DNA of 52,918 nt from Anaerotignum sp. (GCF_030625865.1 NZ_DAOUQB010000023.1:1-52918), one strand, 5' to 3'. Positions 8,409 through 17,595 are shown, counted from the stretch's first letter. Notes: generated by a model not told the origin, from the sequence alone. Made by a program: numbers and translations.

Positions 8409-9503
8409 ATGAGTATTTTATCATCAAAGAAATTTCAAAAGTACTTTGTTCCCGGCATTGTTTTTCAATCGTGCGTAATAGCTGGGGGTTACGGAACAGG
8501 GCGAGAGTTAGTGGAGTATTTTATGGGTTACGGCCCCTTGGGTGGTGTATTGGGAATGTGCATTGTTTCCTTACTAACCTGGTCAATCGTTTGTGGCGTT
8601 TCCTTTGCCTTTGCTCATAAATTTAAAAAATACGATTATAAGAATTTTATGAAAAAACTGATGGGGCCCGGTTGGATCGTATTTGAAATTGCTTACATAA
8701 TTTTTATTTTGATTGTTTTGGCCGTTGTTTCGGCTTCTGCAGGTTCCATACTTCATGAACTTTTCGGTCTTAATAAGTGGGTTGGAATTATCGGAATGTC
8801 TGCCGCTGTATTTTTGTTAGTAATGAATGGGTCAGAGATGATTGAAAAAGTGTTATCTATGTGGTCCTTTGTATTATACGGTGTTTATTTTTTATTTTTA
8901 GTATTGGTAATTACAAGATTTAGCTCTGAAATCGGACAAAGCTTTGCTTCAGTTCCTGTAACAGGAAATTGGGCTTTTGGTGGTTTTCAGTATGCCTTCT
9001 ATAATTTGGCAATTATTATTGCTGTACTCTATACCATCAGACACTGTGAAACTGAAAAAGAAGCCCTTACTTCCGGCTTAATTGCAGGTGTAATTGGTAT
9101 TTTACCTGGCATTATCTTATTTGTGGCTATGGCAGGTTTTTATCCGACCATTATTGACCAAGAGCTCCCTGTAGATTACATTTTGTCTCAAATGAATATG
9201 CCTTGGTTGCGCTATGTTTTCCAAATTGTATTGTTCGGTACCCTGATTGAGACAGGATCAGGATTGATTTATTCTATAACAGACCGTATTGCCGAAGGCT
9301 ATAAAAGTAGGGGTGGGGAAGCACCAAAGTGGACGACACCTGTGATAGCAGTGTTGCTTTTGGTAGTAACAACATTTATTTCTTCCTACGGACTGATTAA
9401 TTTGATCGCAAAAGGCTATGGAACATTGGCGTGGGTATTCTTTTTCGTATATGTAATTCCTATTATGACGCTTGGTGTATATAAGCTGATGAAAAAAGCT
9501 TAA
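8409..9503 (+). CDS. YkvI-like membrane protein (transporter-like, COG3949 type)
   Basis: This 364-residue protein has about ten membrane helices. The first carries VFQSCVIAGGYGTGRELVEYF, an unwound glycine-rich segment that resembles the substrate site of LeuT-fold transporters. Its overall pattern matches the uncharacterised Bacillus YkvI group, related to amino-acid/polyamine carriers. The ATG follows AAGGAGG. The aminotransferase gene starts 37 bases after its stop, so uptake of the amino compound used by that enzyme is the simplest role. This role is inferred from context and not shown. Confidence 0.8.
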   Translation: MSILSSKKFQKYFVPGIVFQSCVIAGGYGTGRELVEYFMGYGPLGGVLGMCIVSLLTWSIVCGVSFAFAHKFKKYDYKNFMKKLMGPGWIVFEIAYIIFILIVLAVVSASAGSILHELFGLNKWVGIIGMSAAVFLLVMNGSEMIEKVLSMWSFVLYGVYFLFLVLVITRFSSEIGQSFASVPVTGNWAFGGFQYAFYNLAIIIAVLYTIRHCETEKEALTSGLIAGVIGILPGIILFVAMAGFYPTIIDQELPVDYILSQMNMPWLRYVFQIVLFGTLIETGSGLIYSITDRIAEGYKSRGGEAPKWTTPVIAVLLLVVTTFISSYGLINLIAKGYGTLAWVFFFVYVIPIMTLGVYKLMKKA

Positions 9504-9540
9504 AAGAGTTAGTAGGGGCAATAACAAGGAGATGAAGGTA

Positions 9541-10890
9541 ATGAGTTTAACAACAACAAAAAGTCAAGCTTGGATAGAGCGTGACAAAAAAGTAATGGCA
9601 CCATGTCAGCATCTGTCCTATTATCCGTTAACGGTACAAAAGGTTGAGGGAGAAATTATTTTTGATCAGGACGATAATCAATTTATAGATTTTCTAAGTA
9701 GTGCGTCCTCTTTAAATTTAGGCAGCAACTTTCCTGCTGTTAAGGAGGCAATGAAAAATCAATTGGAGTTATATACACAGTATACACCTGCCTATATCAA
9801 TAATACCCCTAACATTGCTTATGCGGAAAGGTTAACATCTGTTTATCCAGGGGGGATTCAAGCTAAGGTATGCTTTGGCAATTGTGGTTCTGATGCCAAT
9901 GATGCAGCAATAAAATTTGCAAGAGCATATACGGGAAGAACTAAAATTATTACATTCATTAACGGATATCACGGTAATACCTATGGTTCTATGTCACTCA
10001 GTGCTGTTACAACAAGAATGCGCTCGAAAATGGGTCCTTTCCTTCCCGACATTTTTAATTTTCCTTTTTATGGTGATGATTTGGATGATGGGGTCTGTCA
10101 AAGGGACTGCACAAAAGAAATTGAAAGAGCCTTTGAAACGTATCTGCCGGCAGAAGAAGTTGCCGCTATAATCATTGAACCGATTCAAGGGGATGCCGGT
10201 CTAATTGCGGCCCATCAGATTTTCATGGATAAGTTGTATTCTCTTTGTAAAAAACATGGGATTTTATTTTTTTCCGAAGAAGTTCAACAAGGATTTTATA
10301 GAACAGGAAAATGGTTTTCGATTGAGCACTACAATATCGTTCCCGATGGAATTATATTAGGAAAATCTGTAGGGGCAGGTTTACCACTGGGTGTTTTTAT
10401 GGCTAGAGAGGAAATTATGGAATCTCTGCCTGCTCCTGCACACCTGTTTACTTTGGGTGGTCATGCGCTGGCTTGTGCAGCAGGATGTGCTTCTTTTGAT
10501 TATATGCAGGGAGAGGAATTCCAAGAAATTTTAGCCACAAATGAAAAAGCCATGGAAAGCTATTTGAATGATGTCATGAAAAAATATCCTGAAATGGCTA
10601 CAAAAATAAGTGGTAAAGGAATGTCAAGAGGTCTGGTTTTGACAAAGAAAGATCCTGTGACTCATGAGCTTGTTCCAGATGAAATAGGAACCTATAAAGT
10701 ATTGTATCGTTCATACGAAAAGGGCTTGGTTGTTATTTCTCTTGGTAAAAATGTTTTGCGTATTCAACCACCTTTGAATATTAAGCCTGAAAATCTCAGA
10801 CGAGGATTTGAAATTATAGGAGAATCCATACAAGAATACTTAGACGGGAAAATCTCCGATGAAGTGTTGCAGTTTAGAAAAGGATGGTAA
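9541..10890 (+). CDS. Class III PLP-dependent aminotransferase
   Basis: This enzyme of about 449 residues belongs to the 4-aminobutyrate/ornithine/diaminobutyrate aminotransferase family. It has the N-terminal D.D.NQFIDF strand, the phosphate-binding region FGNCGSDANDAAIKFARAYTG, the cofactor-contacting IIEPIQGDAG, and the PLP-lysine segment ILGKSVGAGLPLG. The expected acidic residue of the LxxDEVQ motif reads FFSEEVQQGFYRTG, so Asp is replaced by Ser and followed by Glu, a deviation from most relatives. I set the start at the ATG at 9541, 9 bases from AAGGAG. The upstream ATG at 9532 touches the ribosome site. The substrate is probably an omega-amino acid or diamine. Confidence 0.88.
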   Translation: MSLTTTKSQAWIERDKKVMAPCQHLSYYPLTVQKVEGEIIFDQDDNQFIDFLSSASSLNLGSNFPAVKEAMKNQLELYTQYTPAYINNTPNIAYAERLTSVYPGGIQAKVCFGNCGSDANDAAIKFARAYTGRTKIITFINGYHGNTYGSMSLSAVTTRMRSKMGPFLPDIFNFPFYGDDLDDGVCQRDCTKEIERAFETYLPAEEVAAIIIEPIQGDAGLIAAHQIFMDKLYSLCKKHGILFFSEEVQQGFYRTGKWFSIEHYNIVPDGIILGKSVGAGLPLGVFMAREEIMESLPAPAHLFTLGGHALACAAGCASFDYMQGEEFQEILATNEKAMESYLNDVMKKYPEMATKISGKGMSRGLVLTKKDPVTHELVPDEIGTYKVLYRSYEKGLVVISLGKNVLRIQPPLNIKPENLRRGFEIIGESIQEYLDGKISDEVLQFRKGW

Positions 10891-10924
10891 GTTTTTTAAA
10901 CACAAGTATGAATACACACATAGT

Positions 10925-10960
10925 AAAGGGAGGGGATTTACACAATCCCCTCCCTTTTTT
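10925..10960 (+). terminator. Intrinsic terminator after the aminotransferase gene
   Basis: AAAGGGAGGGGAT pairs with ATCCCCTCCCTTT around a short loop and is followed by TTT. It also lies 8 bases past the end of the convergent lipoprotein gene and may serve both. Confidence 0.9.
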
Positions 10961-10968
10961 ATATTTTA

Positions 10969-11757
10969 CTAGGAAATCATTTCCTGTCCAATAGAATAAG
11001 TCCATTTTCCATTTTCCTTTTTTGCATCACAGTTGTTAAAATAATATGCGCCCAGAGAGGAACGCCACTTTTCAGCAGTAAAGGTGAAGTTCTCGTCCTC
11101 TGCTTTTGTTGATTCCAATTTCAATAGCATACCGTTTTCTAGTTCAGAAAATCCTGTATTTTTGTTGATAGTAATCAAATTTTCAGCAAGCAAATCATCA
11201 TAAGTTGCCAATCTTGTTTCTATTAGCATATCACACCAAAGTAAATAAAGAAGGGCATTCTTTTCGCTGGGAGTAAGATTTTTGTCCTTTGTCAAATCCA
11301 AGGCAATATAGTCAATATCACTGTTTAAGCCGGAGTCGGTTTCATATAAATCCATAAAAATATCATGATAAAGACCCACAAAATCTTCCCCTTTTTCCAA
11401 AAACATGATGTAATCCACATTGGCAATGATCCCAGGATAAATTTCCAAAATTAAACCATCAAATCCAATTTCAACGATATCTCCGACGCTTAAATTTGAA
11501 GTTTCATCTGCAAATTCACTGGCTGAAATCTGATATAATCCATGTTCATCCTCTGTGTCAGCAACGAAAATACTGTCGCTATCTATCTTAATTATTTTAC
11601 CTATCATAGTTTCTTCGGATTTTATGGAAGGTTTATGATTTGTTTCAACAACTTGGGAATTGTCGGAGGAATTAGGTTCTTTTATTTTCTCATTCGAACA
11701 CCCGGTGTACAAAAATAAACAGCAAATGAATGCGGCAAAGCAGAAATATTTTTTCAT
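10969..11757 (-). CDS. Putative lipoprotein with a DUF3221-like domain
   Basis: A 262-residue exported protein. It has a signal peptide with lipobox LYTGC (Cys about residue 20), then a Ser/Asn-rich linker and a compact beta-domain around residues 50-120 (MIGKIIKIDSDSIFVAD, VGDIVEIGFDGLILEIYPG). That domain resembles the small OB-like domains of Bacillus YobA-type lipoproteins. The C-terminal half is helical and ends with a KWTYSIG strand pair. I recognise no enzyme motif. It is a single gene on the minus strand, between a terminator and the nucleoside phosphorylase gene. Confidence 0.75.
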   Translation of the reverse strand: MKKYFCFAAFICCLFLYTGCSNEKIKEPNSSDNSQVVETNHKPSIKSEETMIGKIIKIDSDSIFVADTEDEHGLYQISASEFADETSNLSVGDIVEIGFDGLILEIYPGIIANVDYIMFLEKGEDFVGLYHDIFMDLYETDSGLNSDIDYIALDLTKDKNLTPSEKNALLYLLWCDMLIETRLATYDDLLAENLITINKNTGFSELENGMLLKLESTKAEDENFTFTAEKWRSSLGAYYFNNCDAKKENGKWTYSIGQEMIS

Positions 11758-11878
11758 TTTTTCGTCTCCTTTTTAATTTTCTTATTAAGACGATAAAAAT
11801 GAGTAAATGTTTCAACTTAATATAAAAAAATGCAAACTTCAATTTAAGTGAAGCATACTTACGTTATGAACACTGAAA

Positions 11879-12625
11879 TCAGCAAAGCCCATTTTCTAAC
11901 TTAACAAAAGCTTCCAAAGCAACAAGTATCTCGTTTTTTTCACCTTGTACGGAGAGGGATTCACCGTCTATATAATTTGCAATACTATCAAAGGTGTCTC
12001 CTTGGTATTCTACAATATTATTTAAAATGGAAGCAGTTTTGGCTCCTCTTAAATGGCCAATTGTAAATAAGGCGGCTGTTTCCATATCACAGCCAAGGAC
12101 ACCCATTTTTGACCAATACGCATCAATTGCATCCTCATTATCTGTATAGAAACTGTCATGGCTTCTGGCAATTCCGGTATGAAAGGGGATGTTTTTTTCT
12201 TTTGCAGCTTCTATGCAGGCAAATAAAAGATTTGTGTCAGGCACAGCAGGAAACATGGAATCTACATAAGTTTTCGATGCACCGTCATCACGCACAGCAC
12301 CGCTTACCAAAATAATATCCCCCATTTTTACCCTTGGTTGTAAACTGCCACAACTTCCAATGCGGATCATTGCTTCCACACCGATTTTGCACAGTTCCTC
12401 TACACCAATTCCCGTTGAAGCGCCCCCCATACCGGTGGACATTGCTAATATTTTAATTCCTTTATAGGTGCCCACTAAACTTCTGTATTCACGGTTAAAC
12501 ATCAGTTCTTGAACATTTTCCAAAAAAGGAGAAATTCGGTCCAATCTGCCTGGGTCGCCGGGAAGCAGCGCATATTTTATGCCGAGAGAATCATCCAATT
12601 GAATATGGGGTTGTAGGTTTGCCAT
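11879..12625 (-). CDS. Nucleoside phosphorylase (uridine phosphorylase-like)
   Basis: This 248-residue member of the PNP/UDP phosphorylase family would cleave a nucleoside with phosphate to a base and ribose-1-phosphate. Motifs seen are the phosphate-binding LLPGDPGRLDRI near the N-terminus, GMGGASTGIGVEEL, the RIGSCGSLQP strand, and CDMETAALFTIG with the ribose-contacting Met-Glu pair. The order and length fit uridine phosphorylase better than MTA/SAH nucleosidase, but base specificity is uncertain. It is divergent from an operon holding a PfkB-type kinase and transporter genes. GGAGG lies upstream of the ATG on the minus strand. Confidence 0.87.
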   Translation of the reverse strand: MANLQPHIQLDDSLGIKYALLPGDPGRLDRISPFLENVQELMFNREYRSLVGTYKGIKILAMSTGMGGASTGIGVEELCKIGVEAMIRIGSCGSLQPRVKMGDIILVSGAVRDDGASKTYVDSMFPAVPDTNLLFACIEAAKEKNIPFHTGIARSHDSFYTDNEDAIDAYWSKMGVLGCDMETAALFTIGHLRGAKTASILNNIVEYQGDTFDSIANYIDGESLSVQGEKNEILVALEAFVKLENGLC

Positions 12626-12707
12626 GTGTGTTCCTCCTTGATTTATGTTCTTTTTTTATAATTTACCTTAATTTTTGAAAAAATGCAATGTTGCACTTCA
12701 TATAAAT

Positions 12708-12735
12708 TGAATCTCTTAGAAGAATATGCTAAAAT
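12708..12735 (+). promoter_or_regulatory. Possible promoter of the DMT transporter/kinase operon
   Basis: TTGAAT (12708-12713), 16 bases, then TAAAAT (12730-12735) with an extended TGC before the -10. It lies 50 bases ahead of the first ATG in the divergent intergenic region. Confidence 0.45.
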
Positions 12736-12784
12736 CATTGGAAGAAGAGGGAAGGAAAAGCCTTGTGCTTTTAAGGAGGAAAAC

Positions 12785-13210
12785 ATGGTTTATTTTATTT
12801 TTTTGATCTTGGCTGGAATTTTCCAAGGGTTCATGGTTTCATTAAATGGGCAGTTGGGGAATTATTACAGCCTTTTTGGTATCTGTTTTTTTGTTCATAT
12901 TATTGCCGCAGTTCTTCTTTTTTTATATATAACATTAAAGGAGAAAAAAAAGATTACTTTTAGAGGCGTGCCAAAGTATGTTTATACCGTAGGCTTTATG
13001 GGGGTAATCATGGTGGCAACCAGCAGTTGGTGTACCTTGCATATTGGGGCAACGGCAATGTTAAGCTTATCGGTCATAGGGCAAATGATTTCCTCGGCCA
13101 TTGTTGATCATCGGGGATGGTTTAATGCAACCGAAAGGCCGTTTCACCTTAAGCAGCTCCCTTGCTACTTACTTGTGTTAGCTGGTGTTCTGGTTGTTGT
13201 TTACGGTTAA
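12785..13210 (+). CDS. Half-size DMT-superfamily transporter (DUF606/EamA-like), subunit 1
   Basis: A 141-residue protein of about five membrane helices. It starts MVYFIFLILAGIFQG and contains a SLNGQLGNYY loop, features of the DUF606 branch of drug/metabolite transporters, in which each half can be a separate gene. The ATG at 12785 follows AAGGAGG (8 bases), and the longer open frame upstream has no ribosome site. The next gene encodes a second five-helix half 14 bases on, and the two should form one heterodimeric transporter. Substrate is unknown, but the neighbours suggest a nucleoside or sugar. Confidence 0.82.
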   Translation: MVYFIFLILAGIFQGFMVSLNGQLGNYYSLFGICFFVHIIAAVLLFLYITLKEKKKITFRGVPKYVYTVGFMGVIMVATSSWCTLHIGATAMLSLSVIGQMISSAIVDHRGWFNATERPFHLKQLPCYLLVLAGVLVVVYG

Positions 13211-13224
13211 GGAGGCAAAATAAT

Positions 13225-13701
13225 ATGATGTTTTATGTGGTTGCAATTGCCAATGGGTTTTTAAATACAATCAATAAAATGGTGAATGTAAAAGCGGGGG
13301 AATGCTTGGGAACAGCAAGGGGAGCGTTAATAAATTATATTGAAGCAACTTTGATTGCCTTTTGCTTTGTATATATTACCGGTAAAGGCGGCGAATTTAG
13401 CCTTGCCCACGTGAGAGAGGTTCCTTTTTTGTATTATATGGGTAGTATTTGTGGTTTGATTGCCATGATTTTTTTAATTATTGGAACAGTAAAGGCCGGC
13501 GCAATGACATCCACTGTCTTAATGCTTTTTGGTCAGCTTAGTACATCTATTGCGCTGGATTATGTTTTTTTTGGAACTTTTCGTCCCATTCAAATATTGG
13601 GGATTTTTTTAATTTTGTTAGGAATTGCTTGGAAGGAAAAAATTCGGGAAAAAGAATTTAAGGAAGCTGTTCTAAATAGAGAAGAGGAGGAAACAGAATG
13701 A
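13225..13701 (+). CDS. Half-size DMT-superfamily transporter (DUF606/EamA-like), subunit 2
   Basis: A 158-residue protein with about five hydrophobic helices and a charged C-terminal tail (KEKIREKEFKEAV...). The INKMVNVKAGECLGTARGALINY segment parallels the loop of subunit 1. I place the start at the ATG at 13225, 10 bases from GGAGG. Its stop overlaps the ATG of the kinase gene (ATGA), so transporter and kinase are likely translationally coupled. Confidence 0.82.
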   Translation: MMFYVVAIANGFLNTINKMVNVKAGECLGTARGALINYIEATLIAFCFVYITGKGGEFSLAHVREVPFLYYMGSICGLIAMIFLIIGTVKAGAMTSTVLMLFGQLSTSIALDYVFFGTFRPIQILGIFLILLGIAWKEKIREKEFKEAVLNREEEETE

Positions 13702-14621
13702 AAATATTGAATTTTGGATCTTTGAATATGGACTACGTTTATGAGGTGGATCATTTTGTTCAACCGGGGGAAACAATGTCCTCAAAAAGCCTTTTTGTAA
13801 ATTGTGGTGGGAAGGGCTTAAACCAATCTATTGCTGCTGCAAAGGCCGGAAATATGGTCTATCACGCTGGTTTTGTTGGCAAAGGCGGCGAAATTTTGGA
13901 AGGAAAACTTGCCGAAAATGGCGTAGACATTGCCTATTTGGAAAAGATTGAGGAAAGCACTGGACATGCAATGATTCAGGTGGATTGTAACGGACAAAAT
14001 TGTATTTTACTGTATGGTGGTACAAATCAACTTCTCACAAAGGAATATATTAACGAAACGTTGGATCATTTCGGCAACGAGGGTCTTGTTTTACTTCAAA
14101 ATGAAACAAATTTGGTGGGTTATATCATAGAAGCGGCCCATAAGAGAGGATTGCAAACAGCTTTAAATGCTGCACCTATGGATGAGAAGGTCTTAGAATA
14201 TCCTCTGGAGCTTTTGGATTGGTTGATTGTGAATGAGGTTGAAGGCAAGCAGATAGCAGGTTGTGAAAAAGACGAAGAAATTTTACCTGTTTTAAAAGAA
14301 AAGTATCCCAGTGTCAATATTCTTCTAACCCTTGGAAGCAAAGGCGCCATTTGTGCTTCCGCCGCCGAAACTTATAAAATCGGTTGTTTTCAGGTTGATG
14401 TGGTAGACACCACAGCAGCAGGGGATACTTTTAGCGGGTTCTTTTTGTATGGCGTGTTAAACGGAAAATCAATTCCCGAAGCCTTATTGTTGGCAACAAC
14501 AGCAAGTACCTTAGCCATCGGCAAAAAAGGCGCATCTGATTCCGTTCCGTTGAAAGAAGAAGTGGAACAGGTATTGAAAGAAGAAAAATTTGGGGTTTTG
14601 GTGGCAGAGAAAATTGACTAA
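13698..14621 (+). CDS. PfkB-family carbohydrate kinase (ribokinase-like)
   Basis: This 307-residue ATP-dependent kinase probably phosphorylates ribose, deoxyribose or a nucleoside. It shows the N-terminal substrate segment NCGGKGLNQSIAAAKAG, VNEVEGKQIAG in the middle, and the catalytic signature DTTAAGDTFSGFF, where the usual GAGD reads AAGD. Length and motifs match RbsK-type enzymes. The gene overlaps the stop of the second transporter half, which implies that the imported compound is its substrate. Together with the divergent phosphorylase this looks like a nucleoside or ribose salvage locus. Confidence 0.88.
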   Translation: MKILNFGSLNMDYVYEVDHFVQPGETMSSKSLFVNCGGKGLNQSIAAAKAGNMVYHAGFVGKGGEILEGKLAENGVDIAYLEKIEESTGHAMIQVDCNGQNCILLYGGTNQLLTKEYINETLDHFGNEGLVLLQNETNLVGYIIEAAHKRGLQTALNAAPMDEKVLEYPLELLDWLIVNEVEGKQIAGCEKDEEILPVLKEKYPSVNILLTLGSKGAICASAAETYKIGCFQVDVVDTTAAGDTFSGFFLYGVLNGKSIPEALLLATTASTLAIGKKGASDSVPLKEEVEQVLKEEKFGVLVAEKID

Positions 14622-14634
14622 AGGAGGGACTTGT

Positions 14635-15225
14635 GTGGAAAAGGTATTATTTGTGAATTGCTGTATTCGTAAAGAAGATTCTCGTACGAAAAAACTAGCG
14701 GATTTTTTTCTAAATGAGCTGAAAAAAACAGGGGCTTATGAGATTACAGAGCTTTCTCTTATGGATGAAGGAATGACTTATCTGTCAGAGGGGTTTTTTC
14801 ACCAAAGAGATGAATTATTGGCAAAAAAAGATTTTTCTCACCCTCGTTTTCGTTATGCCCGGGCTTTTGCTCAGGCGGATAAACTTGTTGTGGCTGCTCC
14901 CTTTTGGGACTTGAGCTTTCCTGCTTTATTAAAAGTATATATAGAAAATTTGTGTGTCGAGGGTATAACTTTTGCTTGTAATGAACAGGGCTGTTTTGGT
15001 ACCTGCAAAGGGGATCATTTGGTTTATATCACTACTCGAGGCGGGTTTTACGAAGGAACACCCATGGAAATGGGTTCAAGATACATAGAAGCCATGTGCG
15101 GATTTTTTGGGATTCAACGATATGATTGTATTTCGGCCGAGGGCTTGGATATGGGATTGCGCCCGGTAGATATAATTTTACAAGAGGCTATGGAACAAGG
15201 GAAAGAGATAGCAGTAAACTTTTAA
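14635..15225 (+). CDS. Flavodoxin-fold NAD(P)H-dependent oxidoreductase
   Basis: A 196-residue protein with the N-terminal strand-loop VLFVNCCIRKEDSRTKKLADFF that binds FMN phosphate. A central APFWDLSFPALLKVYIENL motif and an HLVYITTRGGFY strand are as in azoreductase/quinone reductase-like (AcpD) enzymes. The start is a GTG at 14635, six bases from AAGGAGGG. The longer frame reaching back into the kinase gene has no ribosome site. It may regenerate or reduce a cofactor for the adjacent dehydrogenase, but no specific substrate can be named. Confidence 0.82.
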   Translation: MEKVLFVNCCIRKEDSRTKKLADFFLNELKKTGAYEITELSLMDEGMTYLSEGFFHQRDELLAKKDFSHPRFRYARAFAQADKLVVAAPFWDLSFPALLKVYIENLCVEGITFACNEQGCFGTCKGDHLVYITTRGGFYEGTPMEMGSRYIEAMCGFFGIQRYDCISAEGLDMGLRPVDIILQEAMEQGKEIAVNF

Positions 15226-15245
15226 ACACAGAATCGAGGGTTTTA

Positions 15246-16304
15246 ATGGAAAAAATGATGAAAGCAGTTGTATATAAGGGAAATGGTGAGATTTCCTTGG
15301 AAGATCGTCCTATGCCTGTGATTCAACAGGATAGAGATGCCATTGTACGTGTAACCAGATCGACCATTTGCTCCAGTGATTTGCATATTAAGCATGGTTC
15401 CGTACCCAGAGCGAAGGAAAATACTGTTTTAGGTCATGAATTTGTGGGTGAAGTAATTGAAATCGGCAAAGGTGTAAAGCATTTTCAAGTGGGCGATCGT
15501 GTATCTGTAAATGTGGAAACTTTCTGTGGGGAATGTTTTTTCTGCAAACAAGGTTATGTAAATAACTGTATTCATGGAGGATGGGAACTGGGTTGTTGTA
15601 TTGATGGAGGACAAGCTGAGTTTGCTCGTATTCCTATGGCTGACCAAGGACTTACTAAAATCCCTGATGATGTTTCTGACGAGGATGCATTATTTAACGG
15701 TGATATTTTAGCAACGGGTTATTGGGCGGCAAGTATTGGGGAGCTGAAACCTGCGGACACAGTAGTTGTTTTAGGAGCCGGACCCACGGGAATTTGTACC
15801 TTATTGAGTATTAAATTATATAGCCCTGCTACGGTAATTGTTGTAGATACAAACAACGAGAGAATGGCCTTAGCAAAAGCCCAGGGGTTGGCTGATATTT
15901 GTCTAAATCCTTTGGAAGTAAATATAGAAGAGGAAATTTTGAGCCTAACGCAAGGAAGAGGGGCAGACCGTGTATTTGAGGTTGCCGGTGGGGAAAATAC
16001 CTTCCAGTTGGCATGGCAGATTGCTAGACCTAATGCCATTGTCGTTTTGGTTGCACTTTACGAAAAAGAACAAATGTTGCCTTTGCACCAAATGTATGGA
16101 AAAAATCTTGTATTTAAAACAGGTGGTGTGGATGCAAACTCCTGTGATGATATAATGAAAATGGTACAAAGCAAAAAAATAGATACAAGTTGTTTAATTA
16201 CCCATCGGGCGCCTTTAAACAACGTTATGGAAGGCTATCGTATTTTTGAAAAAAAGTTGGATGGGTGTATAAAATGGGTGATTACACCCTACGAACGAAA
16301 TTGA
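15246..16304 (+). CDS. Zinc-dependent medium-chain alcohol/sugar-alcohol dehydrogenase
   Basis: A 352-residue MDR enzyme. It has a catalytic-zinc Cys in STICSSDLHI, GHEFVGEVIEIG with the His-Glu pair, the structural-zinc site CGECFFCKQGYVNNC (four Cys), and a Rossmann motif VVLGAGPTGICTL. It resembles threonine/sorbitol/secondary alcohol dehydrogenases. The ATG at 15246 follows GAGGG, and alternative in-frame ATGs lie 9 and 12 bases on. It is the last gene of the five-gene operon and precedes a terminator, so it may oxidise or reduce a downstream sugar product. Confidence 0.88.
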   Translation: MEKMMKAVVYKGNGEISLEDRPMPVIQQDRDAIVRVTRSTICSSDLHIKHGSVPRAKENTVLGHEFVGEVIEIGKGVKHFQVGDRVSVNVETFCGECFFCKQGYVNNCIHGGWELGCCIDGGQAEFARIPMADQGLTKIPDDVSDEDALFNGDILATGYWAASIGELKPADTVVVLGAGPTGICTLLSIKLYSPATVIVVDTNNERMALAKAQGLADICLNPLEVNIEEEILSLTQGRGADRVFEVAGGENTFQLAWQIARPNAIVVLVALYEKEQMLPLHQMYGKNLVFKTGGVDANSCDDIMKMVQSKKIDTSCLITHRAPLNNVMEGYRIFEKKLDGCIKWVITPYERN

Positions 16305-16377
16305 TGATGAATGATAACGGAAAGCTAATAAAAGAATAAAAGATAGTACAACGCAATGTATGATTCATCAAGTGGGG

Positions 16378-16405
16378 GCAGATATCTTATGGGATGTCTG
16401 CTTTT
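16378..16405 (+). terminator. Terminator after the alcohol dehydrogenase operon
   Basis: GCAGATATC pairs with GATGTCTGC (one G-U) around a short loop, followed by TTTT. Confidence 0.75.
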
Positions 16406-16461
16406 AAACCATAGAGTCATTTTTCATTCTATTATATACTCATGAAAAAAGGAGGGGGAGC

Positions 16462-17595
16462 ATGAAGTTTTTTCATATTGGAGATTTGCATCTGGGTAAA
16501 AAAATCTATGATTTTTCCATGATAGATGACCAAAAATACATTCTTTCTCAAATATTGAAAAGGGCAGAGGAGGAGGACATTGACGGTATTTTTATTTCAG
16601 GGGATGTGTACGATAAGGGTGTTCCCCCTGTGGAGGCCGTAAATTTATTAGACGAGTTTCTGACTGAACTTGCTAAGCGCAATATCGCAATTTTTATGAT
16701 AGCCGGAAATCATGACTCTGCACATCGTTTGAATTTTGGAAGTCGTCTTTTTCAGGAGAACAAAATTCATATTTCCGGAAGTTTTAATGGCAGGCTTGAA
16801 CCAATTATTCTGCAGGATGAATTTGGGGAAATTGAAGTTTATCTATTGCCATTTATTAAACCTGCACTGGTAAGTCCTTATTATCAAGAGGAAATGCCCA
16901 CATATCAGAGGGCAGTAGAAATTGTCTTACAAGGGACAACATTGAGAAAAAAATGTAGAAATATTCTATTGGCACATCAATATGTAACATGGCATGGTAC
17001 GGCAGAGCAGAGTGACTCCGAAACTTACTCTTTAGGTGGTTTGGATGAGGTGGATGCCGGAGTTTTTTTTGATTTTGACTATGTTGCTTTGGGGCATTTG
17101 CATAGTCCGCAAAGAATTGCCAAAGATGAAATACGCTATGCAGGATCTCCCCTTGCCTATTCTTTTTCTGAGATTAGACGCAAAAAAAATATTACAAAAC
17201 TAGAGCTGAGGGAAAAAGGCGATATAAAAATGGAGTTTATCCCCCTGATACCGAAACGCCCTTTGCGAGAAATGAAAGGGCCTTTACAAAGCCTTATAGA
17301 CGCAGGAAGGAAAGAAGGCGGTTCGGAGGATTATATTCGGGCAATTTTAACAGATTCTATGGCACAAAATGACCCTGTGGGGCAGCTGCGAACGATATAT
17401 CCGAATTTAATGACAATGGAGATGGAAAACAGCGGCAGCTACAAAGAAAAAGAGCTTGCCTATTCTGCGGAGGATACTTCACCACAGGAATTGTTTGATA
17501 TCTTTTTTCAAAGGCAAAATCAGAAAGAAATGGACGAAATACAAGAAAAAGTTGCAAAAAATACTTGGGAAGATTTGGGGGATGAAATGGAATGA
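16462..17595 (+). CDS. sbcD: Exonuclease SbcCD subunit D (Mre11-like nuclease)
   Basis: This 377-residue metallophosphoesterase is the nuclease partner of SbcC and removes hairpins and protein-blocked DNA ends. Metal-binding motifs are in order: HIGDLHLGK (residues 5-13), GDVYDKG, GNHDS, an internal LLAHQYV, and ALGHLHSPQ. GGAGGGGGAG precedes the ATG. The stop overlaps the sbcC start (ATGA), so the subunits are made together. No promoter was clear beyond the preceding terminator. Confidence 0.95.
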   Translation: MKFFHIGDLHLGKKIYDFSMIDDQKYILSQILKRAEEEDIDGIFISGDVYDKGVPPVEAVNLLDEFLTELAKRNIAIFMIAGNHDSAHRLNFGSRLFQENKIHISGSFNGRLEPIILQDEFGEIEVYLLPFIKPALVSPYYQEEMPTYQRAVEIVLQGTTLRKKCRNILLAHQYVTWHGTAEQSDSETYSLGGLDEVDAGVFFDFDYVALGHLHSPQRIAKDEIRYAGSPLAYSFSEIRRKKNITKLELREKGDIKMEFIPLIPKRPLREMKGPLQSLIDAGRKEGGSEDYIRAILTDSMAQNDPVGQLRTIYPNLMTMEMENSGSYKEKELAYSAEDTSPQELFDIFFQRQNQKEMDEIQEKVAKNTWEDLGDEME

